Assembly: GCF_001279725.1 (NCBI RefSeq) | Contig: NZ_LGDE01000101.1 | Location: 37,115 to 101,114 of the forward strand | DNA from: Streptomyces sp. WM4235 | GTDB taxonomy: Bacteria > Actinomycetota > Actinomycetes > Streptomycetales > Streptomycetaceae | DNA: 64,000 bases | Direction of reading: 5' to 3' | In this document: positions 32,573-41,244 of the stretch, piece by piece | Numbering within the stretch: the stretch's first letter is position 1 | Layout of the letters: every line of letters begins with the position of its first letter | Notes under the pieces: generated by a model | Database searches by the model: none | Seen by the model: only the letters and a program-made list of their open reading frames with translations | What the model was told of the DNA's origin: nothing | Position numbers and translations under genes: made by a program

Positions 32573-32884
32573 CTTCCGACCCCCGTCTTCGCGCTCGATC
32601 GTCTCCACGCGTCAAGAGTGGGCACCGGCCTGGTCCGGACCGCATCACTGACCATAAGTCAGCGCCAATCGGACGCTTTCTGACCGATGGCGTATGACGG
32701 AGTCAGTTGTGCGACCGTTCCTGATCTCCCGATGCGCTCTTCTCGGACGTCTCGCGCGTCCCGCCCGCCTCGTCCCGCCCGCCGCGCCCGGCCCCGCCGC
32801 CGTCCCGTCCTCCCCGACCAGGCCGGGTGGCCCGGACCGACTCCCCCGATCATGGGATCGACGGTCCGGGATAGCATCCGGCGC
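32573..32884. other. 312-bp divergent gap with small inverted repeat
   Basis: Upstream region shared by the RsbW-like gene (minus) and the crotonase gene (plus). It contains the inverted repeat CTGACCATAAGTCAG (32648-32662), a candidate operator. The plus-strand frames over 32687-32880 are Pro/Arg-rich and lack family sequence. Confidence 0.45.
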
Positions 32885-33634
32885 ATGGACGCAGCCCTCC
32901 TTCACAGCGTGGCCGGCGGGGTCGCCACCGTCGTCGTCTCCCATCCCGCGAAGCGCAACGCCATGACGGCCGACATGTGGCGGGCCCTGCCGGGCCTGCT
33001 GTCCGGCCTGGCGACCGACCCGGCCGTACGGGTCCTCGTGCTGACCGGCGCCGGGGCCACCTTCTGCGCGGGCGCCGACATCTCCTCGCTGACGGGATCC
33101 GACGATCCGCAGGCGCTGGCCGTCGCGGCCGAGGAGGCGCTGGCCGCCTTCCCCAAACCCACGCTCGCCGCCATCCGGGGCTTCTGCGTGGGCGGCGGCA
33201 GTCAACTGGCGGCCGCGTGCGACCTGCGGTTCGCCGAGGAGGGCTCCTCGTACGGGGTGACCCCGGCGAAGCTCGGCATCGTCTACCCGGCTTCCTCGAC
33301 ACGGAGGTTGGCCGCTCTCGTGGGACCGGCGACGGCCAAGTACCTGCTCTTCTCAGCCGAGTTGATCGACGCCGATCGGGCGCTGCGCACCGGCTTCCTC
33401 GACGAGCTGTTGCCGGCCGGTGAACTGGACAAGCGCGTCGCCGAGTTCACCCGGATCCTGACGTCACGCTCCCCGCTCACCCAGGCCGCCGCGAAGGAGT
33501 TCGCGAACGGCCGCGAGGACCGGGACGCCCACTGGTCGGCGCAGGCGGCCGGCAGCGGGGACACCGCGGAGGGCGTGGCCGCGTTCCTGGAACGCCGGAC
33601 CCCCGTCTTCACCTGGACGCCTCCGACGCGTTGA
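32885..33634 (+). CDS. enoyl-CoA hydratase/isomerase (crotonase family)
   Basis: A 249-aa crotonase: HPAKRNAMTADMWRAL, oxyanion-hole segments FCAGADISSLTG and IRGFCVGGGSQLAAACDLRF, then VTPAKLGIVYPASSTRRLA. The first catalytic Glu of classical hydratases (near GGGxxLA) is Ser here, and the second region reads GIVYP, so reaction type (hydratase, isomerase, hydrolase) is open. Weak ribosome site (GGATAG). Its last 26 bp overlap the 3' end of the convergent DJ-1 gene. Confidence 0.8.
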   Translation: MDAALLHSVAGGVATVVVSHPAKRNAMTADMWRALPGLLSGLATDPAVRVLVLTGAGATFCAGADISSLTGSDDPQALAVAAEEALAAFPKPTLAAIRGFCVGGGSQLAAACDLRFAEEGSSYGVTPAKLGIVYPASSTRRLAALVGPATAKYLLFSAELIDADRALRTGFLDELLPAGELDKRVAEFTRILTSRSPLTQAAAKEFANGREDRDAHWSAQAAGSGDTAEGVAAFLERRTPVFTWTPPTR

Positions 33635-34247
33635 GCCCGCGCAGCATCGCGACGATCTCGGCCGGGGCCTTCTCGGGGGAACCGGCGTCGTAGGGCGGCT
33701 GCGGATCATACTCGGTCATCAGCTGGACGATCTGCGCGAACTCGTCGCCCGCGATCCGGCCGAGCAGCGTGAGCCCCATGTCGATGCCGGAGGACACCCC
33801 GGCGGCCGTCACGTACTTGCCGTCGAAGACCACCCGTTCCCCGGTGGGTTCGGCGCCGAACGCCGGCAGTCGGTCCAGGTACAGCCAGTGGCCGGCGGCC
33901 CGCCGCCCGTCGAGCAGGCCGGCGGCGGCCAGCAGGAGCGAGCCCGTGCACACGGAGGTGGTCCACGTGGTGCCGGCGTCGACCGCGCGCAGCCAGTCGA
34001 GCACGGCGGGGTTGCCCATCTGCTTCTCGGGGTGCGGGCCGCCGGGCACGACGATGACGTCCGGGCGGGTCACCTCGCCCAGCGACTTGTCGGCGACGAG
34101 CGCGAGGCTCCCGTTGTCGGTGCGCACGGGCCCCGGACGCTCGGAGACGAAGACGGTCTCGGCGCCCTGGAGGCGACCGAGGGTGTCGAAGGGTCCGATG
34201 GCGTCGAGGGCGGTGAACCCGTCGTAGAGCAGTACGGCGATCTGCAT
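33609..34247 (-). CDS. DJ-1/PfpI-family protein (isonitrile-hydratase-like)
   Basis: A 212-aa DJ-1/PfpI protein with LYDGFTALDAIGPFDTL, the Glu-less VVPGGPHPEK region and the nucleophile elbow TSVCTGSLLLAAAGLLDG (Cys about residue 104), then HWLYLDRL. This form, with LDAIGPFD and SVCTGS, is closest to isonitrile hydratases and the sensor half of GlxA regulators. AGGAGGAACC precedes ATG 34247. It lies 77 bp downstream of a GlxA/AraC regulator with the same domain, so the two probably form an operon. Confidence 0.85.
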   Translation of the reverse strand: MQIAVLLYDGFTALDAIGPFDTLGRLQGAETVFVSERPGPVRTDNGSLALVADKSLGEVTRPDVIVVPGGPHPEKQMGNPAVLDWLRAVDAGTTWTTSVCTGSLLLAAAGLLDGRRAAGHWLYLDRLPAFGAEPTGERVVFDGKYVTAAGVSSGIDMGLTLLGRIAGDEFAQIVQLMTEYDPQPPYDAGSPEKAPAEIVAMLRGLNASEASR

Positions 34248-34324
34248 GGTTCCTCCTGAGCGGTGATCGTCCGGGTGCGGGATCCCGCACCCGGCAAACT
34301 CGTGGTCGACCCGGCGGCGCGCGG

Positions 34325-35290
34325 TCACGCCGGGGCTCCGCCGAAGCGGCGTCGGTACTCGGCCGGGGACTGGCCCAGGGTCTTCACGAAGGCTCTGCGC
34401 AGCGCCTCGGGCGTGCCGTATCCGCAGGCCCGCGAGATCTGCGCCACGCCCTCCACGCCCTCCTCCAGCAAACGCCGCGCGTGCTCCACCCGCACCCGCT
34501 CGACGTACCGTCCGGGCGTCACCCCGGTCTCGGCCCGGAAGGCCCGCGCGAAGTGCCGCGGCGAGAGGGCCGCGCGGGCCGCGAGCGCCTCCACTCCGAG
34601 GTCCTCGTCCGGATGCTCGGTGATCCACTGCTGTACGTCCCGCAACGGCTCCCGTCGTGCGGTCTGCGCCGCGAGTTGGGCGCTGAACTGGGCCTGGTTG
34701 CCGGGGCGGCGCAGGAACACCACCAGGTGCCGGGCGATCACGAGCGCCGTGTCCCGCCCGTGGTCCTCCTCGACCAGCGCGAGCGCGAGGTCGATCCCGG
34801 CGGTGACCCCGGCCGAGGTGGTGACCCGTCCGTCCCGCACGTAGATCGGGTCCGGCTCCACCGTGACGGCCGGATGGTCCCTGGCCAGCTGCTCGCACAC
34901 CATCCAGTGCGTGGTCGCGCGGCGCCCGTCCAGCAGGCCCGCCTCGGCCAGCAGCAGTCCCCCCGTGCACACCGACACCAGGCGCCCCGCGTGACCCCCG
35001 TGCACGCGCAGCCACTCGGTGATCCGGGGTTCGAAGTCCCCCGTGTACCGCCCTCCGGGCACCAGCAGCGTGGTGTCCTCGTCGGGCCGGGCACTCTCCA
35101 GGTCCCCGTCCGGCACGAGCGTCAGGCCGCTGCTCGTGCGGACCGCCGACCCGCCCGGGGAGACGGTACGGATGGCGTACCCGCGGCGGCCCGGGAAGCG
35201 GGCGACGGCGGCGAACACCTCCACCGGACCGGTCACGTCCAGGCTCTGCACGCCGTCGTAGAGGACGACCAACACGTTTCGCGACGACAT
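34325..35290 (-). CDS. GlxA-type AraC-family regulator with DJ-1 domain
   Basis: A 321-aa regulator. The N-terminal DJ-1/PfpI domain (VLYDGVQSLDVTGPVEVFA, SVCTGGLLLAEAGLLDGRRA) is followed by a C-terminal AraC double HTH (LAARAALSPRHFARAFRAET and ISRACGYGTPEALRRAFVKT, ending SPAEYRRRF). GGAGGC precedes ATG 35290. Such regulators sense small nitrogen or carbonyl compounds and often control a neighbouring DJ-1 enzyme, as the layout here suggests. Confidence 0.88.
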   Translation of the reverse strand: MSSRNVLVVLYDGVQSLDVTGPVEVFAAVARFPGRRGYAIRTVSPGGSAVRTSSGLTLVPDGDLESARPDEDTTLLVPGGRYTGDFEPRITEWLRVHGGHAGRLVSVCTGGLLLAEAGLLDGRRATTHWMVCEQLARDHPAVTVEPDPIYVRDGRVTTSAGVTAGIDLALALVEEDHGRDTALVIARHLVVFLRRPGNQAQFSAQLAAQTARREPLRDVQQWITEHPDEDLGVEALAARAALSPRHFARAFRAETGVTPGRYVERVRVEHARRLLEEGVEGVAQISRACGYGTPEALRRAFVKTLGQSPAEYRRRFGGAPA

Positions 35291-35457
35291 GCCTCCATGG
35301 TGTGACGCGGCGAGTGATGGCCGCAATGACGGGCATCCCACCTATCCGGACACCGCCGGCGATGATGCGATCCTGTCCGGGTTGTCATGGCCGGCCGCGC
35401 CCGCCGGCCCGAACCATCCGAACCGCCCGAACCATCCGAACCGCCCGGAGCAGTCTC

Positions 35458-36720
35458 CTGAACACCGTCCTCGCCGAATCCCTCTCGATCGCGCTGCTGC
35501 TCGCCGTGCTGGCCTTCGCCGTGGTCCGCCCCCGCGGACTGCCCGAGGCCACGGCCGCCGTGCCGGCGGCCGGCCTGCTCATCGCCCTCGGGGTGGTGCC
35601 GCCGGCCGACGCGTGGACCCAGGTCCGGGAACTGCTGCCCGTGGTCGGCTTCCTCGCGGTGATCCTGGCCCTCGCACAGTTGTGCGCCGACGAGGGGCTC
35701 TTCCGGGCCGCCGGCGCGGCCGTGGCCCGCCGGTCCGCCGGGCGCGGACCGGTGACCCTGCTCGGCGGGGTCTTCGTCATCGCCTCCGTGGTCACGGCCT
35801 CACTGAGCCTGGACGCGACGGTGGTGCTGCTGACCCCGGTGGTGCTGGCGACGGCGGCCCGGCTCGGCGCACGGCCCCGGCCCCACGTCTTCGCGACCGC
35901 GCACCTCGCGAACACGGCATCCCTGCTGCTGCCCGTGTCGAACCTGACCAATCTGCTCGCCTTCGCGGCGAGCGGCCTCAGCTTCACCCGGTTCGCAGCG
36001 CTGATGACCCTGCCGTGGCTGGTGGCCATCGGCGTGGAGTACGCGGTGTTCCGGCGCTACTTCCGCGCCGACCTGAGCGCCCCGCCGGAGCACGTGCCGG
36101 AGGCGGCCGAGGAGGCACCGATGCCCCGCTTCGCGCTGGTGGTGCTCGCGCTGACCCTGGCCGGCTTCGCCGTGGCCTCCTTCGCGGGGGCGAGCCCGGT
36201 CTGGGCGGCGCTGGCCGGCACGCTGGTCCTGGCCGTACGGGCGCTGTGGCGTCGGGAGACGACCCCCCGGCGGGTCGTGGTCTCCGCCGCGCCCGCGTTC
36301 TGCCTGTTCGTCCTCGCGCTGGGGGTGGTGGTCGTGGGGGTGGTGGACCACGGCCTCGGCGACGGCCTGGCCGCGGTGCTGCCCGCCGGCGACTCCCTGC
36401 CGGCGCTGCTCGCGGTCGCGGCCGTGGCCGCGGTGCTGGCGAACCTGATCAACAATCTGCCCGCCGTGCTGGCCCTGCTCCCGCTGGCCGCCCCGGGCGG
36501 GGCGGGCCCGGTGCTGGCGGTCCTGATCGGCGTCAACATCGGGCCGAACCTGACCTACGCGGGCTCGCTGGCCACCCTGCTGTGGCGGCGCCTGCTGCAC
36601 GTGCACGGGGACCGGGTGGCCCTGGGCGACTTCACCCGCCTGGGCCTGCTGACCACCCCGACGGCGATCGTGGCGGCGGTCACCGCGCTGTGGGCGGGCC
36701 TGCGGGTGCTGGGTACCTGA
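35458..36720 (+). CDS. ArsB/SLC13-type anion permease, apparent CTG start
   Basis: A 420-aa ion-transporter-superfamily protein with ~11 hydrophobic segments. Conserved pieces include LSLDATVVLLTPVVLATA, LANTASLLLPVSNLTNLLAF and, in the second half, NLINNLPAVLALLPLA with IGVNIGPNLTYAGSLATLLW, the ArsB signature. It may extrude arsenite-like oxyanions or take up dicarboxylates. The start is uncertain. Family-like sequence begins at LNTVLAESLSIALLL, encoded from a CTG at 35458 with GGAG seven bases upstream. Upstream ATGs (35302, 35365) would add a low-complexity leader containing a tandem 18-bp repeat. Confidence 0.78.
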   Translation: MNTVLAESLSIALLLAVLAFAVVRPRGLPEATAAVPAAGLLIALGVVPPADAWTQVRELLPVVGFLAVILALAQLCADEGLFRAAGAAVARRSAGRGPVTLLGGVFVIASVVTASLSLDATVVLLTPVVLATAARLGARPRPHVFATAHLANTASLLLPVSNLTNLLAFAASGLSFTRFAALMTLPWLVAIGVEYAVFRRYFRADLSAPPEHVPEAAEEAPMPRFALVVLALTLAGFAVASFAGASPVWAALAGTLVLAVRALWRRETTPRRVVVSAAPAFCLFVLALGVVVVGVVDHGLGDGLAAVLPAGDSLPALLAVAAVAAVLANLINNLPAVLALLPLAAPGGAGPVLAVLIGVNIGPNLTYAGSLATLLWRRLLHVHGDRVALGDFTRLGLLTTPTAIVAAVTALWAGLRVLGT

Positions 36721-36777
36721 CCCGGCGGGCCACCGAGCGGCCGGCCGGGGTACGGGCGCCGATAGGATCGGCAGATC

Positions 36778-38415
36778 ATGACTGCAACCCTCGTCGCCAA
36801 GAAGCTCACCGCCGCGCACGGTGAGCGCACGCTGTTCGCCGATCTCGACCTCGTCGTCGCCCCCGGGGACGTCATCGGCCTCGTCGGCGTCAACGGCGCC
36901 GGAAAGTCCACCCTGCTGCGCCTGCTCGCCGGTCTGGACACACCCGAGACGGGCGAGCTGCGGCTGTCGCCGCCCGCCGCCGCCGTGGGGCACCTCCCGC
37001 AGGAGCCCGAGCGTCGCGACGGCGAGTCGATCCGGGAGTTCCTCGCCCGCCGCACCGGTGTCGCCGACGCGCAGGCCGAGCTGGACGCGGCCACGCAGGG
37101 GCTCGTGGACGGCACGCCCGGCGCGGACGACGCGTACGCGGAGGCCCTCGACCGGTGGCTGAACCTCGGCGGCGCCGACCTCGACGAGCGGGCCCAGGAG
37201 GTCGCCGACGACCTCGGGCTCTCCGTCGGCCTGGACCTTCCGATGACGGCGTTGTCCGGCGGGCAGGCGGCCCGCGCCGGTCTGGCGTCCCTGCTCCTGT
37301 CCCGCTACGACGTGTTCCTGCTGGACGAGCCCACCAACGACCTGGACCTCGACGGCCTGGAGCGGCTGGAGCGGTTCGTGAAGGGCCTGCGCGCGGGCAC
37401 GGTCGTCATCAGCCACGACCGCGAGTTCCTCACCCGCACCGTCACCAAGGTGCTGGAGCTCGACCTGGCACAGCAGCAGGTCAACCTGTACGGCGGCGGC
37501 TACGACGCCTACCTGGAGGAGCGCGAGCGGGCCCGCGGCCACGCCCGCGAGGAGTTCGACGAGTACGCCGACAAGCGCTCCGCGCTGGAGGGCCGGGCCG
37601 CGATGCAGCGCGGCTGGATGGACAAGGGCGTCAAGAACGCCCGCCGCAAGGCCACGGACAACGACAAGATCGGCAAGAAGTTCCGCAGCGAGGCCAGCGA
37701 GAAGCAGGCCTCCAAGGCCCGCCAGACGCAGCGCGCGATCGAGCGGCTTGAGGTGGTGGACGAGCCCCGCAAGGAGTGGGAACTGCGGATGGAGATCGCC
37801 GCGGCGCCGCGCTCCGGCTCGGTGGTCGCCACCCTGCGCGAGGCGAGCGTCCGGCGGGGGGACTTCACCTTCGGTCCGGCGCACCTGCAGATCGACTGGG
37901 CGGACCGGGTCGCGATCACGGGGGCCAACGGCGCCGGGAAGTCCACCCTGCTCGCCCTGCTGCTGGGCCGGCTCACTCCCGACTCGGGCTCGGCCACGCT
38001 CGGTTCGGGTGTCCTGGTCGGCGAGGTCGATCAGGCCCGCGGACTGTTCCTGGGCGACGAGCCGCTGTTGGAGGCCTTCTGCGCGGCGGTCCCGGAGACC
38101 GAGCCCGCCGAAGTCCGCACCCTGCTCGCCAAGTTCGGGCTGAAGGCGGTGCACGTGCTGCGTCCGGCCGCCACCCTCTCCCCCGGTGAGCGGACCCGGG
38201 CGGCCCTGGCGCTGCTCCAGGGTCGCGGGGTGAACCTGCTGGTGCTCGACGAGCCCACCAACCACCTCGACCTCGCGGCCATCGAGCAGTTGGAGGCCGC
38301 GTTGGAGTCGTACGAGGGGACCCTGCTGCTGGTCACCCACGACCGGCGGATGCTGGAGGCGGTCCAGGTGACCCGCCGCCTGGAGGTCGCGGACGGCAGG
38401 GTCACCGAGCTGTAG
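36778..38415 (+). CDS. ABC-F family ATPase
   Basis: A 545-aa soluble protein with two ABC domains: Walker A GLVGVNGAGKSTLLRLLAG and ITGANGAGKSTLLALLLG, signatures ALSGGQAARAGLASLLL and TLSPGERTRAALALLQ, Walker B VFLLDEPTNDLDLDGLE and LLVLDEPTNHLDLAAIE. The inter-domain linker is long and charged (ARGHAREEFDEYADKRSALE ...). No membrane domain, so it belongs to the ribosome-acting ABC-F group (translation factor or antibiotic protection). It stands alone, which does not show a resistance role. Confidence 0.92.
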   Translation: MTATLVAKKLTAAHGERTLFADLDLVVAPGDVIGLVGVNGAGKSTLLRLLAGLDTPETGELRLSPPAAAVGHLPQEPERRDGESIREFLARRTGVADAQAELDAATQGLVDGTPGADDAYAEALDRWLNLGGADLDERAQEVADDLGLSVGLDLPMTALSGGQAARAGLASLLLSRYDVFLLDEPTNDLDLDGLERLERFVKGLRAGTVVISHDREFLTRTVTKVLELDLAQQQVNLYGGGYDAYLEERERARGHAREEFDEYADKRSALEGRAAMQRGWMDKGVKNARRKATDNDKIGKKFRSEASEKQASKARQTQRAIERLEVVDEPRKEWELRMEIAAAPRSGSVVATLREASVRRGDFTFGPAHLQIDWADRVAITGANGAGKSTLLALLLGRLTPDSGSATLGSGVLVGEVDQARGLFLGDEPLLEAFCAAVPETEPAEVRTLLAKFGLKAVHVLRPAATLSPGERTRAALALLQGRGVNLLVLDEPTNHLDLAAIEQLEAALESYEGTLLLVTHDRRMLEAVQVTRRLEVADGRVTEL

Positions 38416-38437
38416 TCCGCCGGGCCGTCCCGCCGGT

Positions 38438-38468
38438 GGGGCCGGGCGCCCGGTCGCGGCCCGGCCCC
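38438..38468. terminator. bidirectional hairpin between ABC-F and SDR genes
   Basis: GGGGCCGGG / CCCGGCCCC (9 bp) around a 13-base GC-rich loop, in the 66-bp gap between two convergent genes. Confidence 0.6.
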
Positions 38469-38481
38469 CCGGCCGCGGGTC

Positions 38482-39264
38482 TCACCGCGCGGCGCCCTGC
38501 CCGGGGGCGCGCCGTTCGCGGGCCATCTTCCGCGCGACGAACCCGCGCGGGAGGTGGCGTACGGCGAGCGCGTACGCCTGGTAGCGCCGGCCCGTGATGC
38601 TGACCGGACGGCGGCGGGCCAGGTCCCGCAGGGCCTTGGCGACCACCGCGTCCGGCTCCAGCCACACGGCCTCGCGCAGGGCGCTGACGTCCATCCCGGC
38701 GCGCTGTTGGAACTCGGTGCGGGTGAAGCCCGGGACCACCGCCAGCACCCGGACGCCGTACGGCTCCATGTCGACGCGCAGGGACTCGCTGAACGCGGTG
38801 ACCCAGGCCTTGGCCGCCCCGTACGTCCCGGTCGGCAGCAGTCCCGCGACGGAGGAGACGTTGAGCACCGCGCCCCGGCGGCGTTCGCGCAGTCCGGGCA
38901 GGAGGGCGTGGGTGAGGCGCAGCGGGACCTTGACGAGGAGGTCCAGCATGCGCTCCTCGTCCGCGATCGGGCTGTACGGGAAGGGTGCGGGCAGCCCGAA
39001 GCCGGCGTTGTTGACCAGGATGTCCACGGGGTGGTCCCGGTCCGCGAGGCGGTCCTCGACCGTCGCGCGTTCCTCGGCGTCGAGCAGGTCGGCGGGCAGT
39101 ACCTCGCAGGTCACGCCGAACTCCCGGCCGAGTTCCGCGGCGACGGCGTCGAGCCTGTCCTTGTCGCGGGCGACGAGCACCAGGTCGCAGCCCTTGGCGG
39201 CGAATCCGCGCGCGAAGGCCGCGCCGAGGCCGGCGTTGGCCCCGGTGATCAGAACGGTGGTCAA
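38482..39264 (-). CDS. short-chain dehydrogenase/reductase
   Basis: A 260-aa classical SDR: NAD(P) motif LITGANAGLGAAFARGFA, LVARDKDRL, NNAGFGLPA, catalytic SSVAGLLPTGTYGAAKAW (Ser, Tyr-x3-Lys) and VVPGFTRTEF. The Arg after the first strand pair (VARDKDRL) suggests NADP preference. TTG 39264 is the start. The C-terminus is basic (RKMARERRAPGQG). Substrate unknown. Confidence 0.88.
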   Translation of the reverse strand: MTTVLITGANAGLGAAFARGFAAKGCDLVLVARDKDRLDAVAAELGREFGVTCEVLPADLLDAEERATVEDRLADRDHPVDILVNNAGFGLPAPFPYSPIADEERMLDLLVKVPLRLTHALLPGLRERRRGAVLNVSSVAGLLPTGTYGAAKAWVTAFSESLRVDMEPYGVRVLAVVPGFTRTEFQQRAGMDVSALREAVWLEPDAVVAKALRDLARRRPVSITGRRYQAYALAVRHLPRGFVARKMARERRAPGQGAAR

Positions 39265-39321
39265 GAGAGCGTCACTTCCGTGTCGTCGAACGGTCGGTGG
39301 GGCGGGTCGGGTCGGCTCGGG

Positions 39322-40506
39322 TCAGGGGGTGAAGCCGGTGGTGGAGGGTGAGGCGTAGGCCTCCGCGACGTCGACGAGGAAGCGGGCCTCCTCCTCCAGG
39401 TCGCCCGCCTCGGCGGAGGTCTGGATCGCGGGCGGCAGTTCCAGGACCGCCGTGTCCCCCGGCTGCCGGCCGGGCAGTCCCGCGAGTTTGGTCTGTCGGG
39501 CTTCCTTGAGTACGCACGCCAACGCGGCCGCGGTGCGCCGCTGTTCGGGGATTCCGCTCTCGGCGACGTGGCTGCGGGCGAGTTCCGGTATGCCCGGGGC
39601 CACGTACTCCCCGAGGATCAGGATGGCGTCGCGCGTCTCGATGACCTTCCGGTACACGAGCAGGTGGCGCGGCATGGGCGGCCACAGCAGTTCCATGACC
39701 CGCCCGGCCCGCGAGGCCGAGAGCACCACGTGCGGCACGGCCTGGACCAGGTCCCGCCACAGGGGCCACAGTCGCCAGGCGGTGGCGATGTCGGCGGTGG
39801 TGCGGCGCAGCGCGAAGAGGGTCGGCACCAGGATCGCGGCGGCGCGCAGCAGTCCGTGCAGGTTCATCATGAGCGGCAGGGCGGGCATGGCCCAGGTGTT
39901 GGCGAACAGGGCCTTGAGGAGGTACGCGAACCAGAACAGGCCGGCCAGCGCGGTACCCAGGCCGAACAGCCGCAGGCCCAGGGCGAGTCCACGGCTCTCG
40001 GTCCGACGGCTGTAGCGCCGGCAGACGTACACGCAGACGGTGTTGGCCACGAGGTGGGCGGAGATCAGCACCAGCCAGTAGGCGAGGGACGGTACGGGAT
40101 CCCCGACCGGCGGCATGGCGTGGGTGCCGTGTTCGGGCGCGGCGACGTCGAGTGCGACCAGGGTGGCGAGCCAGGCCGACGTGCCGATCCAGGCGGCGAG
40201 TTGGAGCCTGCGGCCGCGGGTGGCGGCTGCCACGAAGTAAAGGACCGCTCCCGCGGAGAGGACACCGATGAGGTTGCGCACCAGGCCGATGGTGTGGGCG
40301 TATGCGGTGTCGCGGCTCGTCGCGTAGGCGACGACCGCGGGGAGGTTCAGGGTCATCGCCGCGGCGGCGGTGGCGACGGCGAGCCACAGGCCGCGCTGTT
40401 GCGGGGAGCGCAGGGCGCCGGGGGCTCGCAGCAGGACGGCGAGCCACAGGATCACCACGCTGGGGACGGCGAGCCAGTCGCCGATGGCGGTCAGTTCAGC
40501 CGCCAT
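39322..40506 (-). CDS. MAB_1171c-like polytopic membrane protein
   Basis: A 394-aa protein with about seven N-terminal membrane spans (VPSVVILWLAVLL through LMMNLHGLLRAAAILVPTL) and a C-terminal cytoplasmic domain of ~180 residues (TAWRLWPLWRDLVQAVPHV, RHLLVYRKVIETRDAILIL). This layout matches the MAB_1171c-like proteins that in Streptomyces follow an ImmA/IrrE peptidase gene. Its ATG lies inside the end of that peptidase gene (11-bp overlap). Function unknown; the pair probably forms a signalling or antitoxin-like unit. Confidence 0.8.
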   Translation of the reverse strand: MAAELTAIGDWLAVPSVVILWLAVLLRAPGALRSPQQRGLWLAVATAAAAMTLNLPAVVAYATSRDTAYAHTIGLVRNLIGVLSAGAVLYFVAAATRGRRLQLAAWIGTSAWLATLVALDVAAPEHGTHAMPPVGDPVPSLAYWLVLISAHLVANTVCVYVCRRYSRRTESRGLALGLRLFGLGTALAGLFWFAYLLKALFANTWAMPALPLMMNLHGLLRAAAILVPTLFALRRTTADIATAWRLWPLWRDLVQAVPHVVLSASRAGRVMELLWPPMPRHLLVYRKVIETRDAILILGEYVAPGIPELARSHVAESGIPEQRRTAAALACVLKEARQTKLAGLPGRQPGDTAVLELPPAIQTSAEAGDLEEEARFLVDVAEAYASPSTTGFTP

Positions 40507-40999
40507 CGCGCACACCCTGTTCGTAGCCCATGGCGGACTCCAGCCGGGCGAGGGGGCCGCGGTGGGCCGTGCCGGGCCGCGGGCCGGGGCCGACGGCGCG
40601 CATGCGGATCATGCTGGCGAGCATCTCGGCCTCCCGCTCCTGGCGCGTGGTGTAGTTGGTGCGGCCCAGGACCACGGGGGCGTGCCCGTCGGTCTCCTCG
40701 CCTTCCAGCGAGTGGTGACCGAAGAGGATGTGCCCCAGTTCGTGGAGCACGATGTGCTCGCGGTGCAGGGGGGTGGTCTGGGCCTCGTAGAAGACGTAGT
40801 CGACGCGGGCGGTGCCCACCCACAGTCCGCAGACCCCGGACTCGGCCGCTTCCTTGGGCAGCGGGTGCAGTCGGATCGGGCGGCCGCGCTGCTCCTCCAT
40901 CCGGGCGCACAGGCTGTCGAGTGAAAAAGGATGCGTCAGATCCAGATGGCCGAGAATGTTCTCGCACCGTTTGCGCAGGCTGAGATTCCGATAGGGCAT
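40496..40999 (-). CDS. ImmA/IrrE-family metallopeptidase
   Basis: A 167-aa protein with the zinc motif HIVLHELGHILFGHHS (HExxH, about residues 78-82) in the ImmA/IrrE context. Relatives cleave XRE repressors or sense stress. GAGGGAAGAC precedes ATG 40999, preferred over upstream frame starts that would add a basic low-complexity leader. No XRE repressor gene lies next to it. Confidence 0.85.
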   Translation of the reverse strand: MPYRNLSLRKRCENILGHLDLTHPFSLDSLCARMEEQRGRPIRLHPLPKEAAESGVCGLWVGTARVDYVFYEAQTTPLHREHIVLHELGHILFGHHSLEGEETDGHAPVVLGRTNYTTRQEREAEMLASMIRMRAVGPGPRPGTAHRGPLARLESAMGYEQGVRDGG

Positions 41000-41244
41000 G
41001 TCTTCCCTCTTCGGACCCTTTCTCGGGCAGCGTTCATAGGTGTGCGTGGGCATGGGCATTACATCCTGTGCCATGGGACGGCCCCGAGGAGTTCGGCCCC
41101 TGAGGGGAAAAGCGGAAGCCCGTCCGCGCGTCACGAACGGGCGTTCCACCATCCCTACAGATCAGTTGAGGTGCTTGGCAAGGTATGTCCCCGTGTGGAG
41201 AACCTATTCGGCCATCCTCCGCGTGATCTCACGCGCTGCCCCGG

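Noticed and set aside
35410..35450. Short direct repeats as a possible CRISPR
   Set aside because: Two tandem 18-bp copies without spacers; a simple tandem duplication.
35800..38340. 846-codon minus-strand frame
   Set aside because: Antisense to the permease and ABC-F genes, which have clear motifs; its product is Gln/Gly/Arg-rich low complexity.
36778..38415. ABC-F gene as an antibiotic resistance determinant
   Set aside because: No biosynthetic genes nearby, and the ABC-F family is broad; resistance cannot be claimed from sequence.
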